A model generated the notes under the pieces. The model ran no database searches. It was not told where the DNA came from and was given only the letters and a program-made list of their open reading frames with translations. DNA of 64,000 nucleotides from Bacillus licheniformis DSM 13 = ATCC 14580 (GTDB taxonomy: Bacteria > Bacillota > Bacilli > Bacillales > Bacillaceae), in contig NC_006270.3 of the NCBI RefSeq assembly GCF_000011645.1, forward strand, positions 224,501 to 288,500. Reading direction: 5' to 3'. Both the position numbers and the translations under genes were made by a program. Shown here piece by piece: positions 33,035 to 41,786 of this stretch. Position 1 is the stretch's first letter; each line of letters starts with the position of its first letter.

Positions 33035-33769
33035 GTGAAAAAAAGGGAAACACATTTGATTGCCCATCTTGAAGAGCTGCGCCAGCGAATCATTAAAACG
33101 CTTCTTACGTTTATTCTGTTTCTCATCACCGGCTTCTTGTTTGTTCAGGACATCTATGACTGGCTGATCAGAGACCTTGATGAAAAGCTTGCTGTACTGG
33201 GGCCGGGGGATATTCTTTGGGTTTATATGATGATTGCGGGGGTGCTGGCGATCGCAGCCACCATACCGGTGGCTGCTTTTCAGACATGGCGGTTTGTGGC
33301 GCCTGCGCTGACCGACCACGAACGGAGGACGGCATTATTTTATATTCCGGGGCTGTTCATTTTTTTTATTTTGGGGATTGTATTCGGTTATTTTGTACTC
33401 TTTCCGCTCGTTCTTCAGTTTTTGATCGGCCTGTCCGCCGGCCATTTTCAAACGATGTTTACGGCGGAGCATTATTTTCGCTTTATGATGAACCTCACAC
33501 TGCCATTCGGGTTTTTGTTTGAAATGCCCCTCATCGTGATGTTTTTAACGAGCCTCGGGATTTTAAATCCGGCCAAGCTCAGTAAAATGAGAAAAATTTC
33601 TTATTTTGCGCTGATTGTCGTATCGGTTGTGATCACGCCGCCCGATTTCATCTCAGATGTGCTGGTGATCGTCCCGCTCCTTGTATTATACGAATTGAGC
33701 ATCTCTTTATCGGCATTTATCTACCGGAAAAAAACCGCCGCACAACAAGGGGCTGAGGCCCAAGGCTGA
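33035..33769 (+). CDS. tatCD: Sec-independent translocase subunit TatCd
   Basis: A 244-residue protein with six membrane helices. It starts HLEELRQRIIKTLLTFILF and includes the conserved FEMPLIVMFLTSLGI and VVSVVITPPDFISDVLV segments of TatC. TatC recognises the twin-arginine signal; the TatAd-TatCd pair exports PhoD in B. subtilis. GTG 33035 has GGGGAGGAAGGCG upstream. The hydrophilic C-terminal tail (KKTAAQQGAEAQG) is typical. Confidence 0.95.
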   Translation: MKKRETHLIAHLEELRQRIIKTLLTFILFLITGFLFVQDIYDWLIRDLDEKLAVLGPGDILWVYMMIAGVLAIAATIPVAAFQTWRFVAPALTDHERRTALFYIPGLFIFFILGIVFGYFVLFPLVLQFLIGLSAGHFQTMFTAEHYFRFMMNLTLPFGFLFEMPLIVMFLTSLGILNPAKLSKMRKISYFALIVVSVVITPPDFISDVLVIVPLLVLYELSISLSAFIYRKKTAAQQGAEAQG

Positions 33770-33802
33770 AGACGGACTGTGTCTTCAGTCTCTTTTTTTT
33801 TT
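33766..33802 (+). terminator. Terminator of phoD-tatAd-tatCd
   Basis: CTGAAGAC and GTCTTCAG form a stem with a 7-base loop, followed by TCTC and a long T-run. The left arm overlaps the tatCd stop. Confidence 0.85.
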
Positions 33803-33834
33803 GCCTGAAATGAAAAAATCAGAAAATAATGATA

Positions 33835-33869
33835 TTGACAATTTGTTTATTTGTCTTACAATTAAACAA
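33835..33869 (+). promoter_or_regulatory. Promoter and operator of the glucarate operon
   Basis: TTGACA (33835-33840) and TACAAT (33857-33862) are 16 bases apart. TTGTTTATTTGT-ctt-ACAATTAAACAA (33843-33869) is a 27-base dyad with one mismatch. Its core TTGTCTTACAA (33851-33861) recurs in the ycbG promoter, so it is the likely YcbG site, overlapping the -10. Confidence 0.75.
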
Positions 33870-33964
33870 AAAGATGAATGGAGGGATTTACTAAAACAGA
33901 GACATCGTATTTCAACAGAATGACAACGCTTTCTCAGAAAATGAACGACAGGGGGATGACGGAG

Positions 33965-34891
33965 ATGAGTCAATTACGGAAGGCGCCGGAAGGCATATTG
34001 GGTTTTCCGGTGGCGCCCTTCAACAGGGAAGGAAAACTGGAGGAAGAAGCACTTTACGAAAACATCCGCTTTTTATTGGATGAAGGGCTTGAGGCGGTTT
34101 TTATCGCTTGCGGCTCAGGAGAGTTTCAATCTCTCAGCACAAAGGAATATGAGCAAATGGTCGAAATCGCCGTTTCGGCTGCGGACGGGAAGGTGCCTGT
34201 TTACACAGGAGTGGGCGGCAACTTAAGCACCGCTTTGGAATGGGCGCGGATTTCCGAGGAAAAAGGGGCCGACGGCTATCTGATTCTCCCGCCGTACTTG
34301 ATACACGGAGAGCAGGAAGGCCTCTATCAATACACGAAAACAATCATTGAAAGCACGGATTTAAACGCAATCATTTATCAGCGAGACAATGCGGTTTTGA
34401 CGCTTGAACAGATTCAGCGGCTGACCGATCTCGAGCAGCTTGTCGGACTTAAAGACGGCATAGGGGATATGGCGTTGAATATCAGTTTGTCATATACGAT
34501 AGGTGACAGGCTGGGCTGGCTCAACGGAATGCCGATGGCTGAAGTCACGATGCCGGCCTATGCTCCGATTGGCTTTACATCATATTCTTCGGCGATATCC
34601 AATTATATTCCCCATATTTCCAGAATGTTTTACGAGGCATTATTAAACGGCAATGACCGGCTTGTCAAAGAGATTTATGAGCAAGTCATCATACCGATCA
34701 ACGAGATCCGCAAACTTCGGAAAGGCTATGCCGTGTCCTTGATCAAAGCCGGCATGGAAATCATGGGGCTTCATGTGAAAAACACGGCGAGACCGCCGAT
34801 CGTTCCGGTGGAAAAAGAACATTGCCGGCAGCTCGAAAACATTCTGAAAAACGCGATGGCGCGTTATCCGAAAACGACCGCTGCCCTATAA
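33965..34891 (+). CDS. ycbC: 5-dehydro-4-deoxyglucarate dehydratase
   Basis: I chose ATG 33965 (AGGGGG nine bases upstream), giving 308 residues, the B. subtilis YcbC length. It is a DHDPS-type TIM barrel: GILGFPVAPFNREGKLEEEA at the start, FIACGSGEFQSLSTKEYEQM, the Schiff-base Lys in LVGLKDGIGDMA (about residue 163) and YQRDNAV with the catalytic Tyr. It converts 5-dehydro-4-deoxyglucarate to 2,5-dioxopentanoate with loss of CO2. First gene of the glucarate operon. Confidence 0.92.
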   Translation: MSQLRKAPEGILGFPVAPFNREGKLEEEALYENIRFLLDEGLEAVFIACGSGEFQSLSTKEYEQMVEIAVSAADGKVPVYTGVGGNLSTALEWARISEEKGADGYLILPPYLIHGEQEGLYQYTKTIIESTDLNAIIYQRDNAVLTLEQIQRLTDLEQLVGLKDGIGDMALNISLSYTIGDRLGWLNGMPMAEVTMPAYAPIGFTSYSSAISNYIPHISRMFYEALLNGNDRLVKEIYEQVIIPINEIRKLRKGYAVSLIKAGMEIMGLHVKNTARPPIVPVEKEHCRQLENILKNAMARYPKTTAAL

Positions 34892-34912
34892 ACAAAAAGG
34901 AGGAACTTGAAG

Positions 34913-36379
34913 ATGTCTGTTGCAGCTGAAAGTAAAACGTATTTCAACTTTATCAACGGCCGCTGGGTGAAGGCTGAATCGGGCGGGATGGAACAGAGCT
35001 TGAATCCGGCAGATACACGGGATATCGTCGGGCTTGTGCAAAAATCTTCGATTGAGGATGTAGACCGGGCAGTTGAAGCGGCCAAGCAGGCCAAAAAGGC
35101 GTGGAGAAAGCTGTCGGGCGCGGAGCGCGGTCAATTCCTTTACAAGGCCGCTGACATCATGGAACAGCGCCTCGATGAAATTGCCGAATGTGCGACGCGT
35201 GAAATGGGCAAAACACTGCCTGAAGCAAAAGGCGAAACAGCGCGGGGAATCGCGATTCTCAGATACTATGCCGGAGAGGGGCTGCGGAAAACAGGTGATG
35301 TGATTCCGTCGACCGATTCATCCGCTTTTATGTACACAGACAGGGTGCCGCTCGGCGTCGTCGGCGTCATCTCACCGTGGAATTTCCCTGTTGCCATCCC
35401 GATTTGGAAAATGGCGCCTGCTCTTATTTATGGAAATACGGTTGTCATTAAGCCGGCTACGGAAACCGCAGTCACCTGCCTTAAGGTTATATCGTGCTTT
35501 GAAGAAGCAGGGATTCCCTCAGGCGTGGTCAATGCGGTGACAGGACCGGGATCATCGGCCGGCCAAAGGCTTGCCGAGCACCCGGATGTGAACGGAATTA
35601 CGTTCACAGGATCGAATCAAACAGGAAAAATCATCGGCCGGACGGCGTTTGAAAGAGGGGCGAAGTACCAGCTTGAGATGGGCGGCAAAAACCCGGTGAT
35701 CGTAGCGGATGACGCCGACCTTGATATTGCGGTTGAAGCGGTCATCAGCGGAGCGTTCAGGTCGACAGGCCAAAAGTGTACAGCGACAAGCCGCGTCATC
35801 GTCTTAAATGGTGTTTATGACCGTTTTAAAGAAAAGCTGCTTCAACAGACAAAAGAGATTACAATCGGCGACAGCTTAAAAGAAGATGTCTGGATGGGGC
35901 CGATTGCGAACAAACAGCAGCTTGACAACTGCCTGTCCTATATTGCAAAAGGAAAGCAAGAAGGCGCGGACCTCATTTTCGGCGGTGAGAGGCTGGCAGA
36001 TGGAAAATACGAAAACGGCTATTATATCAGGCCGGCCATTTTTGACAACGTCACTTCCGGCATGACGATTGCCCAAGAAGAAATTTTCGGCCCGGTCATC
36101 GCTTTAATCAAGGCGGATACACTTGAGGAAGCGTTGGAGACGGCAAATGACGTCAAATTTGGCCTGAGCGCCTCCATTTTTACGCAAAACATTAGGCGGA
36201 TGCTGTCATTCACAGATGAAATCGAAGCGGGGCTCATTCGCGTCAACGCCGAAAGCGCCGGTGTCGAACTGCAGGCGCCATTCGGAGGCGTTAAACAATC
36301 GAGCTCGCATTCACGGGAACAGGGGGAGGCAGCCAAAGAATTTTTTACAGCCGTGAAAACCGTATTTGTCAAACCGTAA
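34913..36379 (+). CDS. ycbD: 2,5-dioxovalerate (alpha-ketoglutarate semialdehyde) dehydrogenase
   Basis: The 488-residue aldehyde dehydrogenase starts at ATG 34913 with AAGGAGGA upstream. Catalytic elements: VISPWNFPVAIPIWKMAPAL (cofactor and Asn), GFTFTGS-type loop (GITFTGSNQTGKIIG), Glu in YQLELGGKN-like YQLEMGGKNPVIVA, and Cys in STGQKCTATSRVIV (about 285). It oxidises the product of YcbC to 2-oxoglutarate, feeding the TCA cycle. The gene lies 21 bases after ycbC. Confidence 0.92.
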   Translation: MSVAAESKTYFNFINGRWVKAESGGMEQSLNPADTRDIVGLVQKSSIEDVDRAVEAAKQAKKAWRKLSGAERGQFLYKAADIMEQRLDEIAECATREMGKTLPEAKGETARGIAILRYYAGEGLRKTGDVIPSTDSSAFMYTDRVPLGVVGVISPWNFPVAIPIWKMAPALIYGNTVVIKPATETAVTCLKVISCFEEAGIPSGVVNAVTGPGSSAGQRLAEHPDVNGITFTGSNQTGKIIGRTAFERGAKYQLEMGGKNPVIVADDADLDIAVEAVISGAFRSTGQKCTATSRVIVLNGVYDRFKEKLLQQTKEITIGDSLKEDVWMGPIANKQQLDNCLSYIAKGKQEGADLIFGGERLADGKYENGYYIRPAIFDNVTSGMTIAQEEIFGPVIALIKADTLEEALETANDVKFGLSASIFTQNIRRMLSFTDEIEAGLIRVNAESAGVELQAPFGGVKQSSSHSREQGEAAKEFFTAVKTVFVKP

Positions 36380-36419
36380 GTCAGTCGTTTCGGTACAAAT
36401 GAATAAAGGAGAAGATGCT

Positions 36420-37796
36420 ATGAAAAAAAATCGTGCAGCCTCCCCCGATACCGCGGGGAAAAGAAGTTCTGTCCGCTGGTTTGTCGTGTCTATGCTGTTT
36501 CTCGTCACATCCATTAATTATGCCGACCGTGCGACACTTTCGATCGTCGGCGATTCTGTGCAGCATGAGCTTGGGCTGAGTTCGGTGGCGATGGGGTATG
36601 TCTTTTCCGCATTTGGCTGGGCGTATGTTGTCGGCCAAATCCCCGGAGGCTGGCTGCTCGACCGTTTTGGGTCGAAAATCGTCATCGCCGCCAGCATCTT
36701 CTTTTGGTCATTGTTTACCCTTTTGCAGGGTGCGCTTGGCTTTTTCGCCGCGGGAACGGCCGTAATCCTTTTATTTGCGCTCAGATTTCTCGTCGGTCTG
36801 TCAGAAGCCCCGTCCTTCCCCGGCAACGGCCGGGTGGTGGCTTCCTGGTTTCCAAGTTCTGAACGCGGAACAGCTTCGGCGATCTTCAACTCGGCGCAGT
36901 ACTTCGCACTCGTCATTTTTTCACCGCTGATGGGGTGGCTCGCCCACTCTTTCAGCTGGCATACGGTTTTTGTCATTATGGGTGCACTGGGGATCGCGAT
37001 GTCGTTCATTTGGCTGAAAACGATTTACGAACCGAAAAAACACCCGAGAATAAACGCCGCCGAACTGGCGTACATCGAAGAAGGCGGCGCGCTTGTCTCG
37101 ATGGATGAGGGAAAGAACGCGGAAAAAAAAGAAAAGGAGTCGCAATGGCCTTATATTAAGCAGCTTTTAAGAAGCCGGATGCTGCTCGGGGTGTATATCG
37201 CTCAATACTGCATCACAACGCTGACCTATTTCTTTCTGACATGGTTTCCGGTCTATCTTGTTCAGGCGCGCGGCATGTCGATCCTTGAAGCGGGTTTTGT
37301 CGCATCGCTTCCTGCAATCTGCGGATTTTTAGGAGGATTGCTGGGCGGGTTCGTGTCAGACTTCCTTTTGAAAAAGGGCTGCTCCATAACGGTTGCCAGA
37401 AAAACGCCGATCATCCTCGGCATGCTGATGTCCTGCTCAATGATCATATGCAACTATGCAGATTCGTCCTGGCTGGTCGTTTCCATCATGTCGCTTGCCT
37501 TTTTCGGAAAAGGATTCGGCGCGCTGGGCTGGGCGGTTGTGTCAGATACCTCGCCAAAGGAGTGTGCCGGCTTGAGCGGCGGCATCTTCAACACCTTTGG
37601 AAACATTGCGTCCATCACGACGCCCATCATCATCGGATATATCGTGAATGCGACAGGCTCATTTAACGGAGCGCTTGTGTTTGTCGGAGCCAACGCGATT
37701 GCCGCGGTATTAAGCTATTTGTTTCTCGTCGGGCCGATCAAGCGCATCGAACTGCAGAAAGAGAAAGACCCTGCGGACACCACTTTATCCATGTGA
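36420..37796 (+). CDS. gudP: Glucarate/galactarate MFS transporter
   Basis: I chose ATG 36420 (AAAGGAG upstream), giving about 458 residues. It has twelve membrane helices with the anion:cation symporter (ACS) features of hexuronate/glucarate permeases: FVVSMLFLVTSINYADRATL near the start, GWLLDRFGSKIVIAASIFFW between helices 2 and 3, and LSEAPSFPGNGRVVASWFPS. It imports D-glucarate with protons. It follows ycbD and precedes gudD. Confidence 0.92.
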   Translation: MKKNRAASPDTAGKRSSVRWFVVSMLFLVTSINYADRATLSIVGDSVQHELGLSSVAMGYVFSAFGWAYVVGQIPGGWLLDRFGSKIVIAASIFFWSLFTLLQGALGFFAAGTAVILLFALRFLVGLSEAPSFPGNGRVVASWFPSSERGTASAIFNSAQYFALVIFSPLMGWLAHSFSWHTVFVIMGALGIAMSFIWLKTIYEPKKHPRINAAELAYIEEGGALVSMDEGKNAEKKEKESQWPYIKQLLRSRMLLGVYIAQYCITTLTYFFLTWFPVYLVQARGMSILEAGFVASLPAICGFLGGLLGGFVSDFLLKKGCSITVARKTPIILGMLMSCSMIICNYADSSWLVVSIMSLAFFGKGFGALGWAVVSDTSPKECAGLSGGIFNTFGNIASITTPIIIGYIVNATGSFNGALVFVGANAIAAVLSYLFLVGPIKRIELQKEKDPADTTLSM

Positions 37797-37798
37797 AA

Positions 37799-37812
37799 TG
37801 TAAGCGCTTTAA
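37799..37812 (+). promoter_or_regulatory. Possible cre site before gudD
   Basis: TGTAAGCGCTTTAA differs at one conserved position from the CcpA consensus TGWNANCGNTNWCA. It sits in the gudP-gudD gap, where CcpA binding could cause a roadblock under glucose. Confidence 0.45.
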
Positions 37813-37833
37813 TAAGAGGGAGGCTAAATCGAT

Positions 37834-39201
37834 ATGAATACAAACATCCATCAGCATGTAAAAGAGGAGAAAGCATCGCAAACACCGTCTATTGCCGACA
37901 TGCGGGTTATACCCGTGGCAGGGCGGGACAGCATGCTTTTGAATTTGAGCGGAGCTCACGGCCCCTTTTTCACACGGAATATCGTGATTTTAAAGGATTC
38001 ATCAGGCGCTCTCGGCGTCGGCGAAGTGCCGGGCGGCGAGCGGATCCGCCAGACGCTGGAGCAGGCGAAGCCGCTCGTCATCGATCAGCCGCTCGGCGCT
38101 GTTCAATCGATTTTGCAGTCCGTCAGGCGCCGGTTTAAAGACAGGGATGCCGGAGGACGCGGGGTGCAGACCTTTGACCAGCGGACGACGATACACGCTG
38201 TGACCGCATTGGAAGCAGCTTTGCTCGATTTGCTCGGAAAATTTCTCGGCGTCCCTGTGGCGGCGCTCTTGGGGGAAGGCCAGCAGCGGGATAAAGTGAA
38301 GATGCTCGGCTATTTGTTTTACATCGGGGACCGAAAGCGCACGACGCTTCCCTATATCAGTGAACAAGAGGCAAATGACGACTGGTTCCATCTCCGCCGT
38401 GAAGAAGCGTTGACTCCCGAGGCGATCGTCCGTCTTGCGGAGGCAGCCCGAGAACGATACGGATTTCACGATTTTAAATTAAAAGGCGGCGTCCTTTCCG
38501 GAGAAGAAGAAATCGAGGCGGCATCCGCTTTAGCGAAGCGGTTTCCTAAGGCGAGAATCACCCTTGACCCGAATGGGGCGTGGTCATTGGAGGAAGCGAT
38601 TGCGCTTTGTAAGGGAAAGCGGGATGTACTTGCCTACGCGGAAGACCCTTGCGGAGCGGAAGCCGGATACTCAGGCCGGGAAATCATGGCCGAATTCCGC
38701 CGTGCGACAGGCATTCCGACAGCGACGAATATGATTGCGACAGACTGGCGGCAAATGGGGCATGCGATACAGCTGCACGCCGTTGATATACCGCTGGCAG
38801 ATCCGCATTTTTGGACGATGCAGGGATCCGTCCGCGTTGCTCAAATGTGCCATGAATGGGGGCTGATATGGGGCTCTCACTCCAATAACCATTTTGACGT
38901 CTCACTGGCCATGTTCACCCACGTTGCCGCAGCAGCTCCGGGCGATATCACGGCGATTGATACGCATTGGATATGGCAGGATGGACAGCGTCTCACAAAA
39001 CAGCCTTTTTCAATTGCTGACGGATATGTCCAAGTTCCTGATCAGCCTGGGCTCGGCATTGAAATCGACATGGAACGGGTGGAAAAAGCAAATGAACTAT
39101 ATGAGAAAATGACAGCAGGCGAGCGCAATGATGCCGCTGCCATGCAGTTTTTGATTGAAAATTGGCGTTTCGACCCTAAACGTCCTTGTCTTGTTCGATA
39201 A
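37834..39201 (+). CDS. gudD: Glucarate dehydratase
   Basis: A 455-residue enolase-superfamily enzyme, the same length as B. subtilis GudD. The catalytic pieces are a KxK-type base FHDFKLKGGVLSGEEEIEAA, metal ligands ITLDPNGAWSLEEA, YAEDPCG and ATNMIATDW, and His in IWGSHSNNHFDVSLAMFTHV. It dehydrates D-glucarate to 5-dehydro-4-deoxyglucarate, the YcbC substrate. GAGGGAGG lies upstream of ATG 37834. It ends the main operon before the ycbG promoter. Confidence 0.93.
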   Translation: MNTNIHQHVKEEKASQTPSIADMRVIPVAGRDSMLLNLSGAHGPFFTRNIVILKDSSGALGVGEVPGGERIRQTLEQAKPLVIDQPLGAVQSILQSVRRRFKDRDAGGRGVQTFDQRTTIHAVTALEAALLDLLGKFLGVPVAALLGEGQQRDKVKMLGYLFYIGDRKRTTLPYISEQEANDDWFHLRREEALTPEAIVRLAEAARERYGFHDFKLKGGVLSGEEEIEAASALAKRFPKARITLDPNGAWSLEEAIALCKGKRDVLAYAEDPCGAEAGYSGREIMAEFRRATGIPTATNMIATDWRQMGHAIQLHAVDIPLADPHFWTMQGSVRVAQMCHEWGLIWGSHSNNHFDVSLAMFTHVAAAAPGDITAIDTHWIWQDGQRLTKQPFSIADGYVQVPDQPGLGIEIDMERVEKANELYEKMTAGERNDAAAMQFLIENWRFDPKRPCLVR

Positions 39202-39238
39202 TTGCGGAAACAGCGGTTTGAGAGGCCCCTAGCCGACA

Positions 39239-39267
39239 TTGTCATACGCGATATTTTGTCTTACAAT
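39239..39267 (+). promoter_or_regulatory. ycbG promoter with shared operator
   Basis: TTGTCA (39239-39244) and TACAAT (39262-39267) are 17 bases apart. TTGTCTTACAA (39256-39266) is identical to the core in the ycbC promoter and again overlaps the -10. This fits autoregulation by YcbG. Confidence 0.7.
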
Positions 39268-39295
39268 ATGAACAACTGAAAGGGGGCCCACAGTC

Positions 39296-40009
39296 GTGGA
39301 AGAAGATATGGAAACATTGCAGGTCGAATCAGTCAATCGCAAGACTTTGGCAAAACAGGTTGTTGAACGAATCGTCCATTTATTATCAAGCGGCCAGTTG
39401 AAACCGGGGGACAAACTGCCGACGGAGATTGAGCTCATGGAAAAGCTGAATGTCAGCAGACCCGTTCTCCGCGAAGCTTTAATATCGCTCGAAACGCTCG
39501 GAATTATCAAAAGAAAAACCCGGGACGGCACATATTTTAATGATAAAATCGGCATTCAGCCGTTTTCTGTCATGCTGGCTTTGGCAGTCGATAATTTGCC
39601 GGCCATTATTGAAGCGAGGATGGCGCTGGAGCTCGGGCTTGTCACGATCGCCGCAGAAAAGATCAATGACAGTCAGCTCGAAAGGCTTCAGGAAACGATC
39701 GATATTATAGCAAACAGCACGGATAATCATTATGGAGAAGCGGATAAGGAATTTCACCGGATTATCGCTTTGAGCGCGAACAACCCGGTGCTTGAAGGGA
39801 TGATTCAATCGCTCTTGATCACACACGCCAAAATCGACAGCCAGATTCCATATAGGGAAAGGGACCGGACTGTCGAATATCATACGAATATTTTGAAAGC
39901 CCTTCAACAAAGGGACCCATATCAAGCCTATCACCATATGTATGAGCATTTAAAATTTGTACGTGACAAAATACTGAATGGTCTTCGTGATGAAAAAAAC
40001 AATCATTAA
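39296..40009 (+). CDS. ycbG: GntR/FadR-family regulator of the glucarate genes
   Basis: A 237-residue FadR-subfamily regulator. Its winged helix is LAKQVVERIVHLLSSGQLKP then GDKLPTEIELMEKLNVSRPV, and the all-helical FCD effector domain follows (about 90-230: ARMALELGLVTIAAEKI, ADKEFHRIIALSANNPVLEG). GTG 39296 has AAGGGGG nine bases upstream. It probably senses a hexarate or its catabolite and binds the TTGTCTTACAA sites at 33851 and 39256. It stands between gudD and garD. Confidence 0.88.
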   Translation: MEEDMETLQVESVNRKTLAKQVVERIVHLLSSGQLKPGDKLPTEIELMEKLNVSRPVLREALISLETLGIIKRKTRDGTYFNDKIGIQPFSVMLALAVDNLPAIIEARMALELGLVTIAAEKINDSQLERLQETIDIIANSTDNHYGEADKEFHRIIALSANNPVLEGMIQSLLITHAKIDSQIPYRERDRTVEYHTNILKALQQRDPYQAYHHMYEHLKFVRDKILNGLRDEKNNH

Positions 40010-40015
40010 GTTGTT

Positions 40016-40029
40016 TGACAGCGCTTTCT
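40016..40029 (+). promoter_or_regulatory. Possible cre site before garD
   Basis: TGACAGCGCTTTCT matches the CcpA consensus except at the last base. It lies seven bases after the ycbG stop, so it could control garD under glucose repression. A GC-rich hairpin without a T-run follows (GCCGCGG ... CCGCGG). Confidence 0.45.
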
Positions 40030-40097
40030 AACATGTGCCGCGGCGGGAGAAGGGCCGCGGAAAGGCGCTGATCGAAAAGGGGAGTTGATCAATCCTT

Positions 40098-41624
40098 ATG
40101 CTTGTCAATCAAACTGAAACCCCGTTGTACATTAAGGTGAACGAAAAAGACAATGCCGCAATCATCGCCAATGCCGGCGGACTGCCGCAAGGGACGGTGT
40201 TTCCTTGCGGGCTTAAGCTGCAAGAGCGGATTCCTCAAGGGCATAAAGTGGCTTTAACAGACATCACACAGGGCGGTGCCGTTATTCGCTACGGCGAAAT
40301 TATCGGCTATGCCGTCAAACCGATCGAAAAAGGCGGGTGGATTTCCGAGTCGCATATCATGCTTCCGGAAGCTCCGCCGCTCGATGAACTGCCCATCGCC
40401 AACAAAGTTCCAAAACCCGCTCCCCTTCTTGAGGGGTATACATTTGAAGGATACCGGAATGAAGACGGGAGCGTCGGCACGAGAAACGTGCTTGGCATTA
40501 TGACAAGCGTTCAATGCGTCGCAGGCGTTCTCGATTACGCAGTGAAACGAATTAAAGAGGAACTGCTCCCAAAATATCCGAACGTTGACGGTGTCGCTGC
40601 ATTAAATCATCAGTACGGCTGCGGCGTGGCGATTAATGCGCCGGAAGCCAAAATCCCGATCCGAACGATTCAAAATATCGCCAGGCACCCTAATTTCGGC
40701 GGTGAAGCGATGGTGATCGGACTCGGCTGCGAGAAGCTCCTTCCGACGAAGATAGAGCCGGAAGGAGACGCTGAAAACATTCTTTCACTGCAGGAACGGC
40801 AAGGGTTTCAGCAAATGATACAATCGATTATGGAAATGGCCGAAGAGCGCTTAAAAAGGCTGAATGAACGGAAGCGGATGACATGTCCCGCTTCAGACCT
40901 GGTGATCGGCCTACAGTGCGGAGGCAGCGACGCCTTTTCAGGAGTGACCGCAAACCCTGCGTCCGGATATGCGGCCGACTTACTTGTCCGGGCAGGGGCC
41001 ACGGTTTTATTTTCGGAAGTCACCGAAGTCCGCGATGCCGTTCATCTCCTAACACCGCGCGCTGTCAATGAAGAAGTCGGCCGCGCCCTGATTCGGGAAA
41101 TGGCTTGGTATGACCGCTATCTGGAAAGAGGCGAATCAGACCGAAGCGCCAATCCGTCGCCGGGAAACAAAAAAGGCGGACTGGCAAACGTGGTCGAGAA
41201 ATCGCTCGGGTCGATCGCGAAGTCGGGAAGCAGCCCGATCAGTGCCGTACTTGCGCCCGGTGAAAGGGCTGTACAGAAAGGACTCATTTTTGCGGCGACA
41301 CCTGCAAGCGATTTTGTATGCGGCACCCTGCAATTGGCTTCTGGCATGCATTTGCAGGTATTTACAACCGGAAGGGGAACGCCGTACGGCCTTGAAATGG
41401 CTCCGGTTTTGAAAGTGGCGACCCGGCAGTCATTATCAGAAGATTGGCACGACTTGATCGACGTCAATGCCGGAAGGATCGCTACAGGCGAAGCTTCAAT
41501 AGAGGAAGTCGGCTGGGAAATCTTCCGGACGATACTTGACGTCGCAAGCGGAAGGAAAACATGGGCGGAACATTGGGGACTCTCCAATGACTTGTGTTTA
41601 TTCAACCCAGCGCCTGTGACTTGA
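40098..41624 (+). CDS. garD: Galactarate dehydratase
   Basis: A 508-residue member of the altronate/galactarate dehydratase family. The N-terminal SAF domain (about 1-100) has INANAG-like segments and ends YAVKPIEKGGWISESHIML. The large C-terminal catalytic region shows GYRNEDGSVGTRNVLGIMTS, ALNHQYGCGVAINAPEAKIP, VIGLQCGGSDAFSGVTANPA and FTTGRGTPYGLEMAPVLKVA; its Cys residues probably hold iron. It dehydrates galactarate to 5-dehydro-4-deoxyglucarate, merging with the glucarate route at YcbC. Confidence 0.92.
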   Translation: MLVNQTETPLYIKVNEKDNAAIIANAGGLPQGTVFPCGLKLQERIPQGHKVALTDITQGGAVIRYGEIIGYAVKPIEKGGWISESHIMLPEAPPLDELPIANKVPKPAPLLEGYTFEGYRNEDGSVGTRNVLGIMTSVQCVAGVLDYAVKRIKEELLPKYPNVDGVAALNHQYGCGVAINAPEAKIPIRTIQNIARHPNFGGEAMVIGLGCEKLLPTKIEPEGDAENILSLQERQGFQQMIQSIMEMAEERLKRLNERKRMTCPASDLVIGLQCGGSDAFSGVTANPASGYAADLLVRAGATVLFSEVTEVRDAVHLLTPRAVNEEVGRALIREMAWYDRYLERGESDRSANPSPGNKKGGLANVVEKSLGSIAKSGSSPISAVLAPGERAVQKGLIFAATPASDFVCGTLQLASGMHLQVFTTGRGTPYGLEMAPVLKVATRQSLSEDWHDLIDVNAGRIATGEASIEEVGWEIFRTILDVASGRKTWAEHWGLSNDLCLFNPAPVT

Positions 41625-41710
41625 TCCGTGCTAGTGGGAAAGTAGATTGGTATCGGCCAAAAGATCCGGAGATACAATAGGTTTCAACTAGAAATATGGA
41701 TAATTTTTGT

Positions 41711-41762
41711 AAAAAACACACGTTTTTCAATTACAATGAGTGTAATTGCACGTGTGTTTTTA
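41711..41762 (+). terminator. Long hairpin terminator after garD, close to ycbL
   Basis: AAAACACACG ... CAATTACA-atgag-TGTAATTG ... CGTGTGTTTT forms an almost continuous stem ending in T residues. It is only 24 bases before the ycbL start. TTGTAA and TACAAT lie inside it 19 bases apart, so a promoter may overlap the hairpin. Confidence 0.65.
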
Positions 41763-41786
41763 TGTTGAAAAGGATGGGTGAACAAG

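Noticed and set aside
40030..40080. GC-rich hairpin before garD
   Set aside because: No T-run follows, so it is not called a terminator.
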